A stretch of DNA of 64,000 nucleotides, from positions 85,085,792-85,149,791 of the forward strand of contig OW240916.1 of assembly GCA_933207985.1 (NCBI GenBank), read 5' to 3'. The stretch is from Pelobates cultripes. Taxonomy: Eukaryota; Chordata; Amphibia; Anura; Pelobatidae. Shown here one piece after another: positions 10,531 to 21,344 of this stretch (within the stretch, counting starts at the first letter, position 1; each line of letters opens with the position of its first letter). The notes beneath the pieces were generated by a model, which was not told where the DNA came from, searched no databases, and saw only the letters and a program-made list of their open reading frames with translations. The position numbers were made by a program, and so were the translations under genes.

Positions 10531-12385
10531 GCAGGTGAGTGCACCTCCTACCACTTTCGTTCACCCTACTTTGGATGCGGGCAGACTGTTTCACTGCAGA
10601 GACAGGTGGCGGAAGGTGTCTTCAGATGTATGGGTCCTTCAGACGGTACGGGGTTATGTCATAGATTTCCATTCCCTTCCAACACAGGTTGGACCCCCAA
10701 GGGTCCCCATCATCGCAAGAGAACAACAGTCCTTGATAGATACGGAAGTTCGGGCACTGTTCGCCAAAGGCGCTGTTCAAAGAGCCCCGGATTTTGGGGG
10801 TTTCTTCAGCTCGATTTTCCTAGTGAAGAAAAAGTCCGGGGAGTTCCGCCCAGTGATCAATTTATGAGAATTAAACACCTTCGTGGTCTACAACCACTTC
10901 AAGATGGAGGGCATTCATCTTCTGCGGGACCTTCTCCGGCCGGGAGACTGGTTCACGAGACTGGACCTGAAGGACGCCTACCTCTCCATCCCAGTGGACG
11001 AGGACTGTCGCAGATTCCTTCGCTTCGTATGGAAGGGCATCCCATGCCAATTTACATGCCTCCCCTTCGGCCTCAGCTCGGCTCCTTGGTGCTTCACCAA
11101 GCTCCTGAAGCCGGTGGTCGCCCGATTCAGGTCGGAGGGTGTCCGCTGCATAATATATCTGGACGACTTGCTGATCTTTTGCGAGGACCCCTCCAGCTCA
11201 GATATCAGATGCGCTCTGCAATCTCCTTGTTGGAACACCTGGGGTTCGTGGTCAATTTAAAAAAATCAGCGTTGGAACCTTCCCAGAAGGTGGAATTCTT
11301 GGGTTTCGAGGTCGATGAGATAGAATGCGTTCTTCGTCTGCCCTTGGCAAAGATAGCGACCATTCGGAAGGAGATAAGACGGATCTTACGGCAAGACCGG
11401 ATTCCCCTTCGGATGTTGGCTCGCATGGTGGGTCTCCTCTCGGCCTCGATACAGGCGATTTACCCGGGCCCACTGCATTACAGGGCCATGCAACGGCTGA
11501 AGGCTCATTTTCTGCGCAGGAGACCATCTTACGATCAGATGATCTCCCTGTCTCCGGACGTGAAGACCGAACTGCGCTGGTGGCTCCTGCATATGTCCGC
11601 CTGGAACGGCAAGGCGTTATTCGGACCAACCCCGGATTTTGTGCTGGAATCAGATGCGAGTCTGTGGGGTTGGGGTGCCATGTGTGCGACTGGGTCCACA
11701 GGGGTCCCGTGGTCGGACAAGGAATCGGAATTTCACATCAATTGCCTGGAATTGATTGCGGGTTCATTTGCGATTCGGAGCCTGGCGAACCACCTGTCGG
11801 ACTGCTGCGTCCTCCTTCGGATGGACAATGTCTCAGCGGTGCAGTACATCAACCGCTTGGGGGGCGCTCGGTCTCGAACACTATCGCAGGTGACGAAGGA
11901 GATTTACAGTTTCTGTTTCCAACGCAACATCACCTTACAAGCAGAATATCTTCCGGGGGAATCGAATCTGATGGCGGACTGGTTCTCCAGACATTGGAGG
12001 GATGCCAGCGACTGGAATCTCCTGCGACCCATCTTCCTCGAACTCGAGTATCAGAGGGGCCCGTTCACCTTGGATCTAATCGCCTCCAGGATCAATCACC
12101 AGACCCAGAGGTACTTCAGTTGGCTCCCGGATCCGGCGTGCACGGTGGTGGACGCTTTTCTCCAGGTGTGGCCTTCGCAGGGAGCATATGCGTTTCCTCC
12201 ATTCGCTATGATTCCCAGGGTATTGCTACAAATTTGACGGCAGCTTGTGTCCTTGGTGTTGCTGACTCTGCTATGGCAGAGTCAAGCCTGGTTTCTGGAG
12301 CTCCTGGATCTCTCCTGTCGGGATCCTCTTCTCTTACCATCCTCTCGAATGCTCCTCTCGGACTCCCGGGAATGTCGAGGCGTTA
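10530..12385 (+). pseudogene. DIRS reverse transcriptase - RNase H - methyltransferase-like polyprotein, broken
   Basis: The RT begins in frame 2 (GRLFHCRDRWRKVSSD, then FFSSIFLVKKKSGEFRPVIN). A TGA at 10865-10867 interrupts it. The RT then continues with FTRLDLKDAYLSIPV and the catalytic IYLDDLLIF. A frameshift near 11195 moves it to frame 1 (LLEHLGFVVNLKKSALEPS). RNase H shows its expected acidic residues in ESDASLWGWG, NCLELIAG, LRMDN and MADWFSR. The tail (GPFTLDLIAS, then YAFPPF) matches the Dam-like methyltransferase region of DIRS polyproteins. A further TGA lies at 12235-12237. The catalytic motifs survive, so the breaks may be fairly recent. Confidence 0.92.
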
Positions 12386-13297
12386 TCACAATCGGCTAGA
12401 GACCTTCTCTTGGATTCCTGGGCTCCCGGGACAGGGAGGTGCTATCTCTCAGCATGGGGTTCTTGGTGTTGCTGGTGTTTGGAACGGGATACCGATCCCT
12501 TTACAGGTCCTGTATCTAGCGTGCTGAATTTCTTGTCTCACCTCTTTGACCTGGGTCAGTCATACCGCTCGGTTAACGTGGCTAGGTCAGCTATCTCGGC
12601 GGCACATGTCCCGCTTAGGGGTTTTCCCATCGGCCAGGATCCGCTAGTCTGCAGACTCCTGCGTGGAATGAGGCTGGCACGCCCTCCGGCGCCCAAGTAC
12701 TCTTCCCTCTGGGACGTACGTTTGGTTTTGGCGTTCCTTCGGGATTGGCCTGATAACCTGGACCTTTCTCTTCACCAGCTTTCGGCAAAATTTGCCCTCT
12801 TGTTGTGTCTGGTCTCGTTCAGACGTGTTTCGGATGTCCGGGCCTTCGATGTCGACGCTTTCTCGTTTTCTCCAGAGGGGGTCTCCTTCAAGGTGGTTAG
12901 ACGTACCAAGTCGGACTAGACGGTTGTATCATACCTTTACTTCAAAGATTCGCCTAAGCTTTGTGTAGCGAAGGCACTGGCTCGTTATGTTGCGGTTACC
13001 GCTCCTTTGCACTCTTCTCATTCTGGACAGCTGTTGATTTCGTATGTCAGACCCCACAAGCCGGTCTCGTCCCCTACCCTGGCTCGATGGGTAAGATGGC
13101 TTTTGGCTCTGGCGGGCGTGAATGCGACCTTCGGAGCGCATTTGGTTAGGGGCGCCGCAGCTTCCGGAGCCTTTATGGCGGGCGCTTCCCTTCAGGACAT
13201 TTTGCGTTCGGCGGACTGGTCCCGTGAAGAGACTTTTCGCCAATTCTACTTTAGACTGTCGGACCATGCTTCTTTTGCTTTGCTGTCGGAGCGTTAA
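12386..13297 (+). pseudogene. DIRS tyrosine recombinase, interrupted by a stop
   Basis: The recombinase lies in frame 2. The N-terminal core-binding part (VLNFLSHLFDLGQSYRSVNV, ARSAISAAHV) is followed by the catalytic domain. The first arginine (FRRVSDVRAF), the H-x-x-R box (GAHLVRG), the tryptophan (SADWS) and the nucleophilic tyrosine (FRQFYFR) can all be seen. A TAG at 12917-12919, after RRTKSD, breaks the frame, and the C-terminal half resumes in the same frame to a TAA at about 13297. This family cuts and joins circular DIRS cDNA into the genome. The start is uncertain because the 5' part overlaps the RT tail. Confidence 0.9.
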
Positions 13298-13302
13298 AAC
13301 AG

Positions 13303-13402
13303 CAAATATGAAGCCTCCTGTCATGCTATAAAATTGTAGATTATACTAGCTTTAGTGTAACTTTAATCTTAATTTTATTAATGACAGGAAGCGGATATTT
13401 CC
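13303..13402. repeat. DIRS internal complementary region
   Basis: The first part (GCAAATATGAAGCCTCCTGT) is the reverse complement of the left end at 7900-7921. The second part (TTGTAGATTATACTAGC, TTAATCTTAATTTTATTAAT) is the reverse complement of the right end at 13935-13992. In DIRS elements this region bridges the two ends during circular cDNA formation. It directly follows the recombinase stop. The 13403-13804 stretch is non-coding. Confidence 0.9.
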
Positions 13403-13804
13403 CACCCAGTCTTTTGTTTGGATGGATTGCATTGATTGTATTTCTGTTGAATTGTCTGATCACCTGGGCTAGGTCTGGTAGTCTGGGGTGATGTTGGGGG
13501 AGGTGTCTGTTATATTGTAGTGCCGGTAATTAATGATGGATTTCATATCTTTTATTCTATCAGCACCGGATCGTGGGATTTATGTTTTATCAGTACATTT
13601 CGTTCACTAATCAGTGTTTTCGACTCTGTTTATTTCGTTTCAGTTTAATGGTTCGACTTCAGTTCCTAGAATCGGCTGTTGGACAGGATGAAGATCAAGA
13701 TCACATCCGTTATCCGAAGTTGTTTCCAGATGACATTCATTGTTACGTTATATTTTTCATTTAATTAGTTTATTGGCATTATTGTGTACGTTATGTTGTC
13801 GCAA

Positions 13805-13993
13805 CGTGAAAGAGGAAATGGTGGCTTAGGAAGAGCCTTATATAGATACCTTATGTTTTTTGTCTTTGGTGTTTATCTCTCTATGTCAATGTGCTGCTGT
13901 GGAGTTCAAGAGAGACTTAAGCAAATATTCGCCTCCTGTCATTAATAAAATTAAGATTATAGTTACACTAAAGCTAGTATAATCTACAATTTA
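13805..13993. repeat. DIRS right inverted terminal repeat and extension
   Basis: 13805-13945 is the inverse of 7891-8040. The extra 45 bp at the right end (AGTATAATCTACAATTT) are not present at the left end but are represented in the internal complementary region, as is typical of DIRS. Confidence 0.9.
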
Positions 13994-14110
13994 AGGTCCA
14001 TGTAGCCAAAATGGAATCATTTTAAATTTCCAATAGTTCTCACCTGAGTGAATATTGTGTATTGCTCATACAGCATTCTTTGTGCATATGTTTGACTTAT
14101 TCTCATGGAG
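13994..14110. repeat. dispersed repeat, copy 2, right part after the DIRS insertion
   Basis: TTTAAATTTCCAATAGTTCTC and the following GTATTGCTCATACAGCATTC match 2750-2815, resuming the repeat cut at 7887. Confidence 0.7.
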
Positions 14111-14815
14111 TTGCATTGCAATTTGAAATAATATAGATATTGAAGGGAAAAGGTATTTGATCCCCTGCTGATTTTGAACATTTGTCCGCAGACAAAGAAA
14201 TGATCAGCCGGTAATTTTATATTAGAGATATCTTTGCCAGAAGCTCAAGGAAGCAGGCTGTAGGACCCGCTTAGGGGGGTCTGTCTTGATGTTGGCAGGC
14301 GGGCATTCCCTGCAATGGCCATTGGAGCAACTAAATGACCTCCATTTGTCTAAATATACATAGGGATTAAGGAGAGCGCGCAGGTAACTTTTTTTTCTTT
14401 GTTTTTTGCTATATATTGGGGCTGATGTGTACTGTAGTCATTGCTGCCGCCCAGTAGTGATGGGAGTGAGCGCAGGACTTATCTTTTTCTATTTGTATTC
14501 AATTTTTTGTATCACACAGCTTTGTTACAATGCAGCCACCCATCCCATGTGTTCCCTATTAAGGGTTAATAAGTATATAGGGGTGTATATAAAAAATAAT
14601 TTTAATGGTAGGTGTATTTTAACATTGAGAGACAGAATAACAAAAAAAATCCATAAAAATGCATGTCAAAAAAGTTATAAATTGATTTGCATGCCAATGA
14701 GTGAAATAAGTATTTCATAAGTATAAATAAGGGATCCCCTATCAATCAGCAAGATTTCCGTCTCCCAGGTTTCTTTTATACAGGTAACAAACTAAGATTA
14801 GGAGCACTCTCTTAA

Positions 14816-14887
14816 CCCCTTAAGGACCAAACTTCTGGAATAAAAGGGAATCATGACATGTCACACATGTCATGTGTCCTTAAGGGG
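14816..14887. mobile_element. 72-bp palindromic MITE, TTAA-flanked, copy 2
   Basis: Starts CCCCTTAAGGACC and ends GTCCTTAAGGGG, with TTAA at 14812-14815 and 14888-14891. It sits in the 5' leader of the Tc1 element and is therefore younger than it. Confidence 0.92.
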
Positions 14888-14973
14888 TTAAAGGGAGTGC
14901 TCCTAATCTCAGCTTGTTACCTGACACCTGTCCACAGAAGCAATCCAATCAATCGGATACCAAACTCTCCACC

Positions 14974-15984
14974 ATGGCCAAGACCAAAGAGCTGTCCAAG
15001 GATGTCAGGGACAAGATTGTAGACCTACACAAGGCTGGAATGGGCTACAAGACCATCGCCAAGCAGCTTGGTGAATAGGTGACAACAGCTAGTGCAATTA
15101 TTAGCAAATGGATGAAACACAAAATAACTGTCAGTCTCCCTCGGTCTGATGCTCCATGCAAGATCTTACCTCGTGGAGTTTCAATGATCATGAGAACGAT
15201 GAGGAATTAGCCCAGAACTACATGGGAGGATATTGTTAATGATCTCAAGGCAGCTGTCAACAAGAAAACAATTGGTAACACACTACGCTGTGAAGGACTG
15301 AAATCCTGCAGTGCCTGCAAGGTCCCCCTGTTTAAGAAAGCACATGTACAGGCCCGTCTGAAGTCTGCCAATGAACATCTGAATGATTCTGAGGATAACT
15401 GGATAAAAGTGTTATGGTCAGGTGAGACCAAAATCGAGCTCTTTGGCATCAACATAACTCGCCGTGTTTGGAGAAGGAGGAATGCTGCCTATGACCCCAA
15501 GAACACCATCCCTACTGTCAAACATGGAGGTGGAAACATTATGCTTTGGGGGTTTTCTGCTAAGGGGACAGGACAACTGCAACGCATCAAAGGTACGATG
15601 GGTGGGGCCATGTACCATCAAATCTTGGGTGAGAACCTCCTTCTCTCAGCCAGGGCATTGATAATGGGTTGTGGATGCGCATTCCAGCATGACAATGACC
15701 CAAAACACACAGCCAAGGCAACAAAGGAGTGGCTAAAGAAGAAGCAAGGTAAGGTCCTGGAGTGGCCTAGCCAGTCTCAAAACCTTAATCCCATATAAAA
15801 TCTGTGGAGGGAGCTGAAGGTTCGAGTTGCCAAACGTCAGCCTAGAAACCTTAATGACTTGGAGAGGATATGAAAAGAGGAGTGGGACAAAATCCCTCCT
15901 GAGATGTGTGCAAACCTGGTGGCCAACTACAATAAACATCTGACCTCTGTGATTGCAAACAAGGGTTTTGCCACCAAGTATTAA
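14974..15984 (+). pseudogene. Tc1-family transposase, nonsense-ridden
   Basis: The ATG at 14974 begins [16 protein letters not shown], the usual helix-turn-helix start. The frame runs without a frameshift to a TAA at 15982-15984, about 336 codons, the normal family length. In-frame stops lie at about 15076, 15208, 15796 and 15871. The DDE triad is damaged: the first Asp is Gly ([12 protein letters not shown]), the second is present ([11 protein letters not shown]), and the Glu codon after LNPI is TAA. It is a point-mutated fossil of a full-length copy, not a truncation. Confidence 0.93.
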
Positions 15985-16127
15985 GTTTTTCTGGATTTTT
16001 TTTTTGTTGTTATTCTGTCTTTCACTGTTAAAATACACCAACCATTAAAATTATAGACTGATCATTTCTTTGTCAGTGGACAAATGTTCAAAATCAGCAG
16101 GGGTGATATATATGATATATATATATA

Positions 16128-16312
16128 TACAGTCAGGTCCATAAATATTGGGACATCGACACAATTCTAATCTTTTTGGCTCTATACACCAACACAATGG
16201 GTTTGCAAACAAGATGTACTTTAACTGCAAACTTTCAGCTTTAATTTGAGGGTATTTACATCCAAATCAAGTGAACGGTGTAGGAATTACAACAGTTTGT
16301 ATATGTGCCTCC
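16128..16312. mobile_element. end fragment of a second Tc1-like element
   Basis: Starts TACAGTCAGGTCCATAAATA after a (TA)n tract and continues through TTGGGACATCGACACAATTC and GGTATTTACATCCAAATCAA. I recognise this as a Tc1-like terminal sequence. It stops at about 16312, where C-rich DNA begins. No transposase is present. Confidence 0.7.
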
Positions 16313-16850
16313 CCTACCTTTCGCCCTGTAGAACCTATCCCCTCCACTGCAGCCCCGATCCCTTCTTCTGCAGCCTGTATTTTCGCCTCTGAAGCTCCTA
16401 TTGCCCATGCTACATCTCCTAACCCCCAGTCCCACTACAACCCCTATCCCCCTTGCTACAGACCCAAACCCCAGTACTGCATCCCCAATCCTCTCCTTAG
16501 CAGTCACTATTCCCCCCTCTACAGCCTCTACCCCTTTCACTGCAACACTTATTCCCTCAAACCCCCCAACTACAGCCCCTTTCTACACCTCCTACAGCCC
16601 CAGCACCCCACTACAGCCCCCACCTCCCACTGCTACAACACCTAACCCCCCCACTATTCACTAACAGTTATCCGCACACGTCATGCACTGCCACACACAT
16701 CACTAAAAGCTACATAAACAAATCACTCTCATATACTCACACAAAACTACTCACACACAACCACACATACAAATACAACACTAACAATCACCCCACACCT
16801 ACACAAAACAAACTAACCTCTTGCACTCAGCCTTCTAAAAATATTTCTGG
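16313..16850. repeat. C-rich degenerate minisatellite and (CA)-rich tract
   Basis: 16313-16660 is built of variants of CCACTACAGCCCC. 16660-16830 is rich in ACACA. The proline-rich open frames through it are artefacts of the repeat. Confidence 0.75.
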
Positions 16851-17424
16851 ATGCACCCAGATTCTCTCTCATTCAATTAAATATCTCAATAAACAGCGAT
16901 TTTCACATTCTCAGTCATATGAACTGCTAGGTTTTTCTTTATTAATTTAATATAACAGTGTTACAAAACAGTGGATATAATTAGACCAATCTATAAAATG
17001 TACCCTGTACTGTAATACTGTAAAATATGGGGGAGAGTCAGAGTGAAGGTAAGGAGTCACAGATGGTAGGAGTGCATCATGACAGTAGGTTCTGGTTACT
17101 TTAAGTGGAGAAAGGTAGGTATCTGTGAGTGTCAGCCATTATCAGAAATTATTGGAATCATTGGAGAATAATTCATTCAAATCCCTAGTGAAGTAATAAG
17201 TGCAATGCAGTGCCTGCAACACATTATATGACAAGCACCTGTAGGTAGAAAATTTGAATGAATCCAGTAAAACCTCACTTAATCAATTCTATCTCCATTC
17301 ACGCAAACATTCTTACCTGAGATATAGTCAATAAATAGGTCAATGTACCAGACTTAAAGGAACACTATAGGTTTAGGAATATAAATATGTATTCCTTATG
17401 TTATAGTGCCCTTAGTGCTGCCAA
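16851..17424. other. unassigned DNA ending in a partial TTAA-MITE end
   Basis: No gene was seen. At about 17356, TTAAAGGAACACTATAGG resembles the end of the TTAA-flanked MITE family found at 37126, 50137 and 52889. Confidence 0.4.
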
Positions 17425-17632
17425 GGTTAAACAGGTAGTTTATTTACCTTTCCTCCCTAACAGAGCCAGTCTCCTTGGTGAAGCTCCACCTATTTGGCTA
17501 AGATCATAGAGATTTAGTCAATTTCAAGTTGGTGCTTTGTGAACCATTAGTTTGCTATACTGAAGTCAACTTAAGTTACTAAATGACTTAATACCAATAG
17601 CTGGTATATATTAGTGTCAGCAAAATACTAAC
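17425..17632. repeat. dispersed repeat R2, copy 2
   Basis: Matches 5812-6000 (AACAGAGCCAGTCTCCTTGG, ATTAGTTTGCTATACTGAAG). It is cut at 17632 by the start of an LTR-like unit. Confidence 0.75.
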
Positions 17633-18828
17633 TGTGACGGACCGCTTGGCACCCCAACTGGGTACCTCAGCCAATCGCTGCTTCCTAGCTGTCGCTGAGT
17701 ACAATAAGCACCGCACCAGACACCATAAGCACCATAGCCCCTTGGCCACCGCAGCTTTGCTGGGGTCTCGCCGTCCCTTCCCACCCTGGACCAAACTCCT
17801 GGATTCAGCTCCCAGTAGGAAGGCCTCTCCTCCAAGAGAGTATAGCAGGTACAGCAGAGTAGCTCTGACAAGAACTGGTGATTATAGCTGGTATAGCGGT
17901 TCCCTACAAACATGAGATGAGACTCTATGTTGAGGGTAAGCAGGAACTCATTTAATGGTTGCCACAACTGGCATTATATGCAGGTCCCCATGCAAGGGGC
18001 ACTTCCCTCTGAACCTGAGAGTAAACCACTGTAGAAACAAATACATAATCACGTTGGCTCTCAGATCCAGGACACTCCCATACATAATAGGTTAATCCCT
18101 CCTCTGTATCCGGGAGATAATTGAGTTAAGCACTGTATTAACTCAATTATGTCCAGACACAAAAACACACGTTTTTATAACATATTAAAAATACCCCCAA
18201 AACACATGGAAACCCCAATATAGTCATATCTCCTGATAGCCCAGATCTGGAGGACCAACATATGTAAAAATCACACACATTGGTTGAGGGGTTAAGGATT
18301 TCCATGGAAGTCTTAGTTTGACAAACCGCACGCATGGTCCCTTGCCCAAAACAGTTCCAGAGAATCAGGGCTTGCGGTCGGTCTAGTTCGGTAGTTCACA
18401 ATATAACAGCAGCAATGTAACCAGTTCGAATGTATACTTAGTTTGTGTCTCTTGTTCAGGAGTGTGTTTCCACCAGACGACACTCTTCTCAAGTGAATCC
18501 AGTCGAACGAACATGAAGAGATGGAAGTCCCAGCGGTGTTTGTGTGAGTGTCCGATTATAGTTTAATGCACTCGACGACCAAACACCACTGTATGTGTTC
18601 GCAGCTAAAGATGGCCACGTGTTCGCACATACATTACTTAATTGCTTTCTATAAACATGTAGTAGTATATAGGCTATATAATTATGCTTAATAATAGGAT
18701 ACCCAATACCTACCTTGTTCGTCTTCTGGGCTAAGGTAATGTGACTTAACCTTGTTTATTTCCCTTCCATGTATATTGCATAAAGCTAGTCTGAATCATT
18801 TCAAACCAGCCATTAGACATATTTAATG
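17633..18828 (-). mobile_element. LTR-like unit, TGTGRCGG family, copy A
   Basis: One end is TGTGACGGACCGC, preceded by CTAAC. It shares blocks in order with the units at 18834-19902 and 41543-42616. Read on the minus strand, these units show TATA-like and ATTAAA-like signals near the GGCGGTCCGTCACA end, which is why the minus strand is taken as sense. The other end of this copy is not clean. No coding sequence was seen. Confidence 0.65.
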
Positions 18829-18833
18829 GTAAC

Positions 18834-19902
18834 TGTGGCGGTCACCCCGAGAGATGAGGGGTATCCACCGCCAGAGATGTCCTTTTCCCCTAGTGTGGGT
18901 AGTGCTGTAGTATTCCCAAGTCGATCTCCAAGCAGGCAATAGAGCCAGTATAGCTGTACAGCTCTTGGTTATAGCAAGTCTAGCTGTTCCCTACAATCAG
19001 GAGACGAGGCTGCGTGTTGAGAGTAAAGTGAACTGATTTTAATGGGACCACACTTGGCCTTTTATGACAATCCCCATGCAAGGGGTACTCCCACCTGGAC
19101 CTGATGGAAGACTGTAGCACAAAGTCACACACCAATGACAATGTTGTTAAAATACATGACACTCCCATACATATCATACAATCCCTCCCCTCTGCCTAGG
19201 AGATAATTGCTGAACTAACTCCATTATCTCAAGGCGAAAAAAAAAATCATAATTTTACAGGCAACACAAAAGTACCCCAAAAACTCACATAAATCCCACA
19301 AAAAGTATATCCCCTGATAGCCCCGATCTGGGTGAGCAACCAGATTTTCCTGGAAGTCTTATTTCTGACTGACCGCACACAAGGCTCCTGCCCAAATAGT
19401 TCCATAGATTCAGGCTGTGCAGTCGGTCTCCTTCAGGAACTTCAAACACAACAAAATACTGAAAGTAACAGTTCGTGGAAAAACAAGTCGTGTGCCCCTC
19501 GTTCTGAAGTTTGGTTTCACCAAACGTCATTCCAGAGACTCGAACCAAACCGAACATAATTCGGAAGTCCCAGCGTTGTTCATGACGTCAAGTGGCTGAT
19601 TTTAGTTCCATGCACTTGATTACCAAACACCTCTGTATGTGTTCACAGAGTTAAGATGGCCGCCAACTCGTGTTCGGCTATATGAACGCCGGCCACCCAG
19701 CCGACCCCTTAGAATGTTATTGACTTTGTGGTTTTTGCAAGTGTGAAAGGGGTCAGCCAGGTTAATGAGGGGCATACAACTGCACTGGGTGGTCGATCCA
19801 TTCTGCAAATTGTTCGGTTCACAAATTAAATTCTCAATCTTGTTCGGTTGAGTTTGGATCAATTAAATAAAACAGTGATTCAGGGACAGGGAATCTGTCA
19901 CA
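18834..19902 (-). mobile_element. solo LTR, TGTGRCGG family, copy B
   Basis: Starts TGTGGCGGTCACC and ends ATCTGTCACA, flanked on both sides by GTAAC (18829-18833 and 19903-19907). The TG...CA ends, a 5-bp flanking repeat, a length of about 1.07 kb and the absence of internal coding support a solo LTR. On the minus strand a TATA-like CATAAAAGG (about 19055) and a downstream ATTAAA can be read. Confidence 0.75.
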
Positions 19903-19928
19903 GTAACATTTGAAACAAATTATGCCAT

Positions 19929-20215
19929 TTAGGTTTTTTGTAGAAGATTCAGGAAGTTTATTTCCATGATTCGATTGGTTTCTCTTGTTAAACTAATACG
20001 GAAGTAATCGACTGTTTCTTCTACCCACAGGTACTCATACATATTTCTGATTTCCCTTTTACTTTTGTTATCTAAATTAAGATCTAATATCATAGATTTA
20101 CTAATATTTAACTTATAATTTGATGCCAAAGAATATCTCTCTATTTCTTTCATTAGAATATTTAATGATCTACAAGGGTTTATCAGTGTGATTAAAATAT
20201 TGTCTGCATACAGAA
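19929..20215 (-). pseudogene. L1-type LINE ORF2 fragment, RT palm region
   Basis: The minus-strand reading contains FLYADNILITLINPCRSLNI and MKEIERYSLASNYKLNISKS, the standard L1 RT palm and the helix after it. The catalytic YADD is YADN here. The fragment is cut on its N-terminal side by the PLE pair (20216) and on its C-terminal side by the solo LTR (19902). It probably belongs with the L1 ORF1 remnant at 29869-31215 on the same strand. Confidence 0.8.
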
Positions 20216-21344
20216 AGACTAGAAAGAACAGGGCGCCACAGTCACTATATTGGTATATTAAAATGAGGGTTTGAAAAGGAATATTAACGGTGAAGCAAAA
20301 ACAGCAAAAGTTTATTAATGAAGAAATATATAAAAACAATCACAGCACAACATATGTGCAATACATCAAGAATATAAAATCCACAATAGGCAAGGAACCC
20401 TTAGGTACAGCAGTTTAACAGAACATGATACTGAGCTGGGCAGTAAAGTGCAAGTGCTAAAGTGCAAGATGCCTATAAGGAAAGTACACTAAGCCAATCA
20501 CTTATACAAGTATAGAACAATCAGCCCAAAGTAAATGCTGCATAAGCAGTATGTAAAATCTGCACACATGCAAAATAAAAACAGTTAATACCAAAGTGCA
20601 GGGTCCCAGGTCGTGCTCAACGCGTTTCGTCATGTGACTTCCTCAGGAGCTTCTTCTCTCTTCTCGGTCCTCTCCCTTTTTAAATCTGCCGATCCGTCCA
20701 ACAGCTTCCGTAATCGCGCATGCGTGAGCCACGCCACGCACGCCGTCATACATCATGATGCACACGTGACCCACCCACGCATGCGCGACCAGGCTGGAAC
20801 ACAGGATAACTTTATTGATCTTCTACACAGCCGCAATATGAACGCTCTACAAACCAGAGCGTTCATATCAATGCCTATACCCCAGCTGACCCACAACATA
20901 AAAATGCTACTAGCTCAAGCATAATATAAATAGGACTGGTGGGGGGGGGGGAAAGGGAGTAAAAAGAGAGGATAAAAATGGAATAAAAATAGAACAAATG
21001 ATAAAAATTAGAAGAAAAGTGTAATTAAAAATGAATGGTTAAAAATGAGTAGAGAAAAAAATTCAAAATGAGTAGAGAAAAATATTCAATCGTAAATGCA
21101 CCTGGGTGCTATAAATATATGAATGTATATAAATGAATAAATGTGAATATATCAAATGTGTTGAATGAGCATAAGTCCATTTATATTTTTCTAATAGGCA
21201 CAATAAATATAGATATAGTACATGTGTTCATGGTCATTAATACATAGTGGTAATCAAGCTATATGTCCATAAACCACTGATATATATATATCAACAGTGG
21301 AAGCATGCATATCATAACCATAAATATCGACAATAAAGGCATAC
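20216..21344 (-). repeat. PLE 3' non-coding tail, inverted left arm
   Basis: This is the near-exact reverse complement of about 26580-27725. It includes the GAGCGTTCATATTGCGGC block, the GCGCATGCGTG-rich block and the motif GACGAAACGCGTTGAGC (minus strand, about 20614-20632). It is the tail of a minus-strand PLE copy whose coding part lies at 23086-23850. A poly-G run sits at 20940. The open frame across 20613-20924 is not a gene. Confidence 0.9.

Larger units (their letters stand above)
7888..13993 (+). mobile_element. DIRS-type tyrosine-recombinase retrotransposon, nearly full length
   Basis: About 6.1 kb with the full DIRS plan in order: inverted terminal repeat, gag-like region, RT-RNase H with a methyltransferase-like tail, tyrosine recombinase, internal complementary region, and opposite terminal repeat. 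DIRS elements have no integrase and make no target duplication; the interrupted host repeat on both sides fits this. All coding regions carry frameshifts or stops, so this copy is inactive. Confidence 0.92.
14152..16112 (+). mobile_element. Tc1-type DNA transposon, dead
   Basis: The ends are inverted: CCCCTGCTGATTTTGAACAT at about 14162 is the reverse complement of ATGTTCAAAATCAGCAGGGG at about 16084. The following GACAAAGAAATGATCAG is also mirrored. The 5' leader contains its own short palindrome (GATTAGGAGCACTC / GAGTGCTCCTAATC), into which the 72-bp MITE has jumped. One decayed transposase frame lies between the ends. Confidence 0.92.

Noticed and set aside
11325..12527. 400-codon open frame in the third frame of the DIRS RNase H region
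   Set aside because: Shadow frame over a region whose RNase H motifs are in frame 1.
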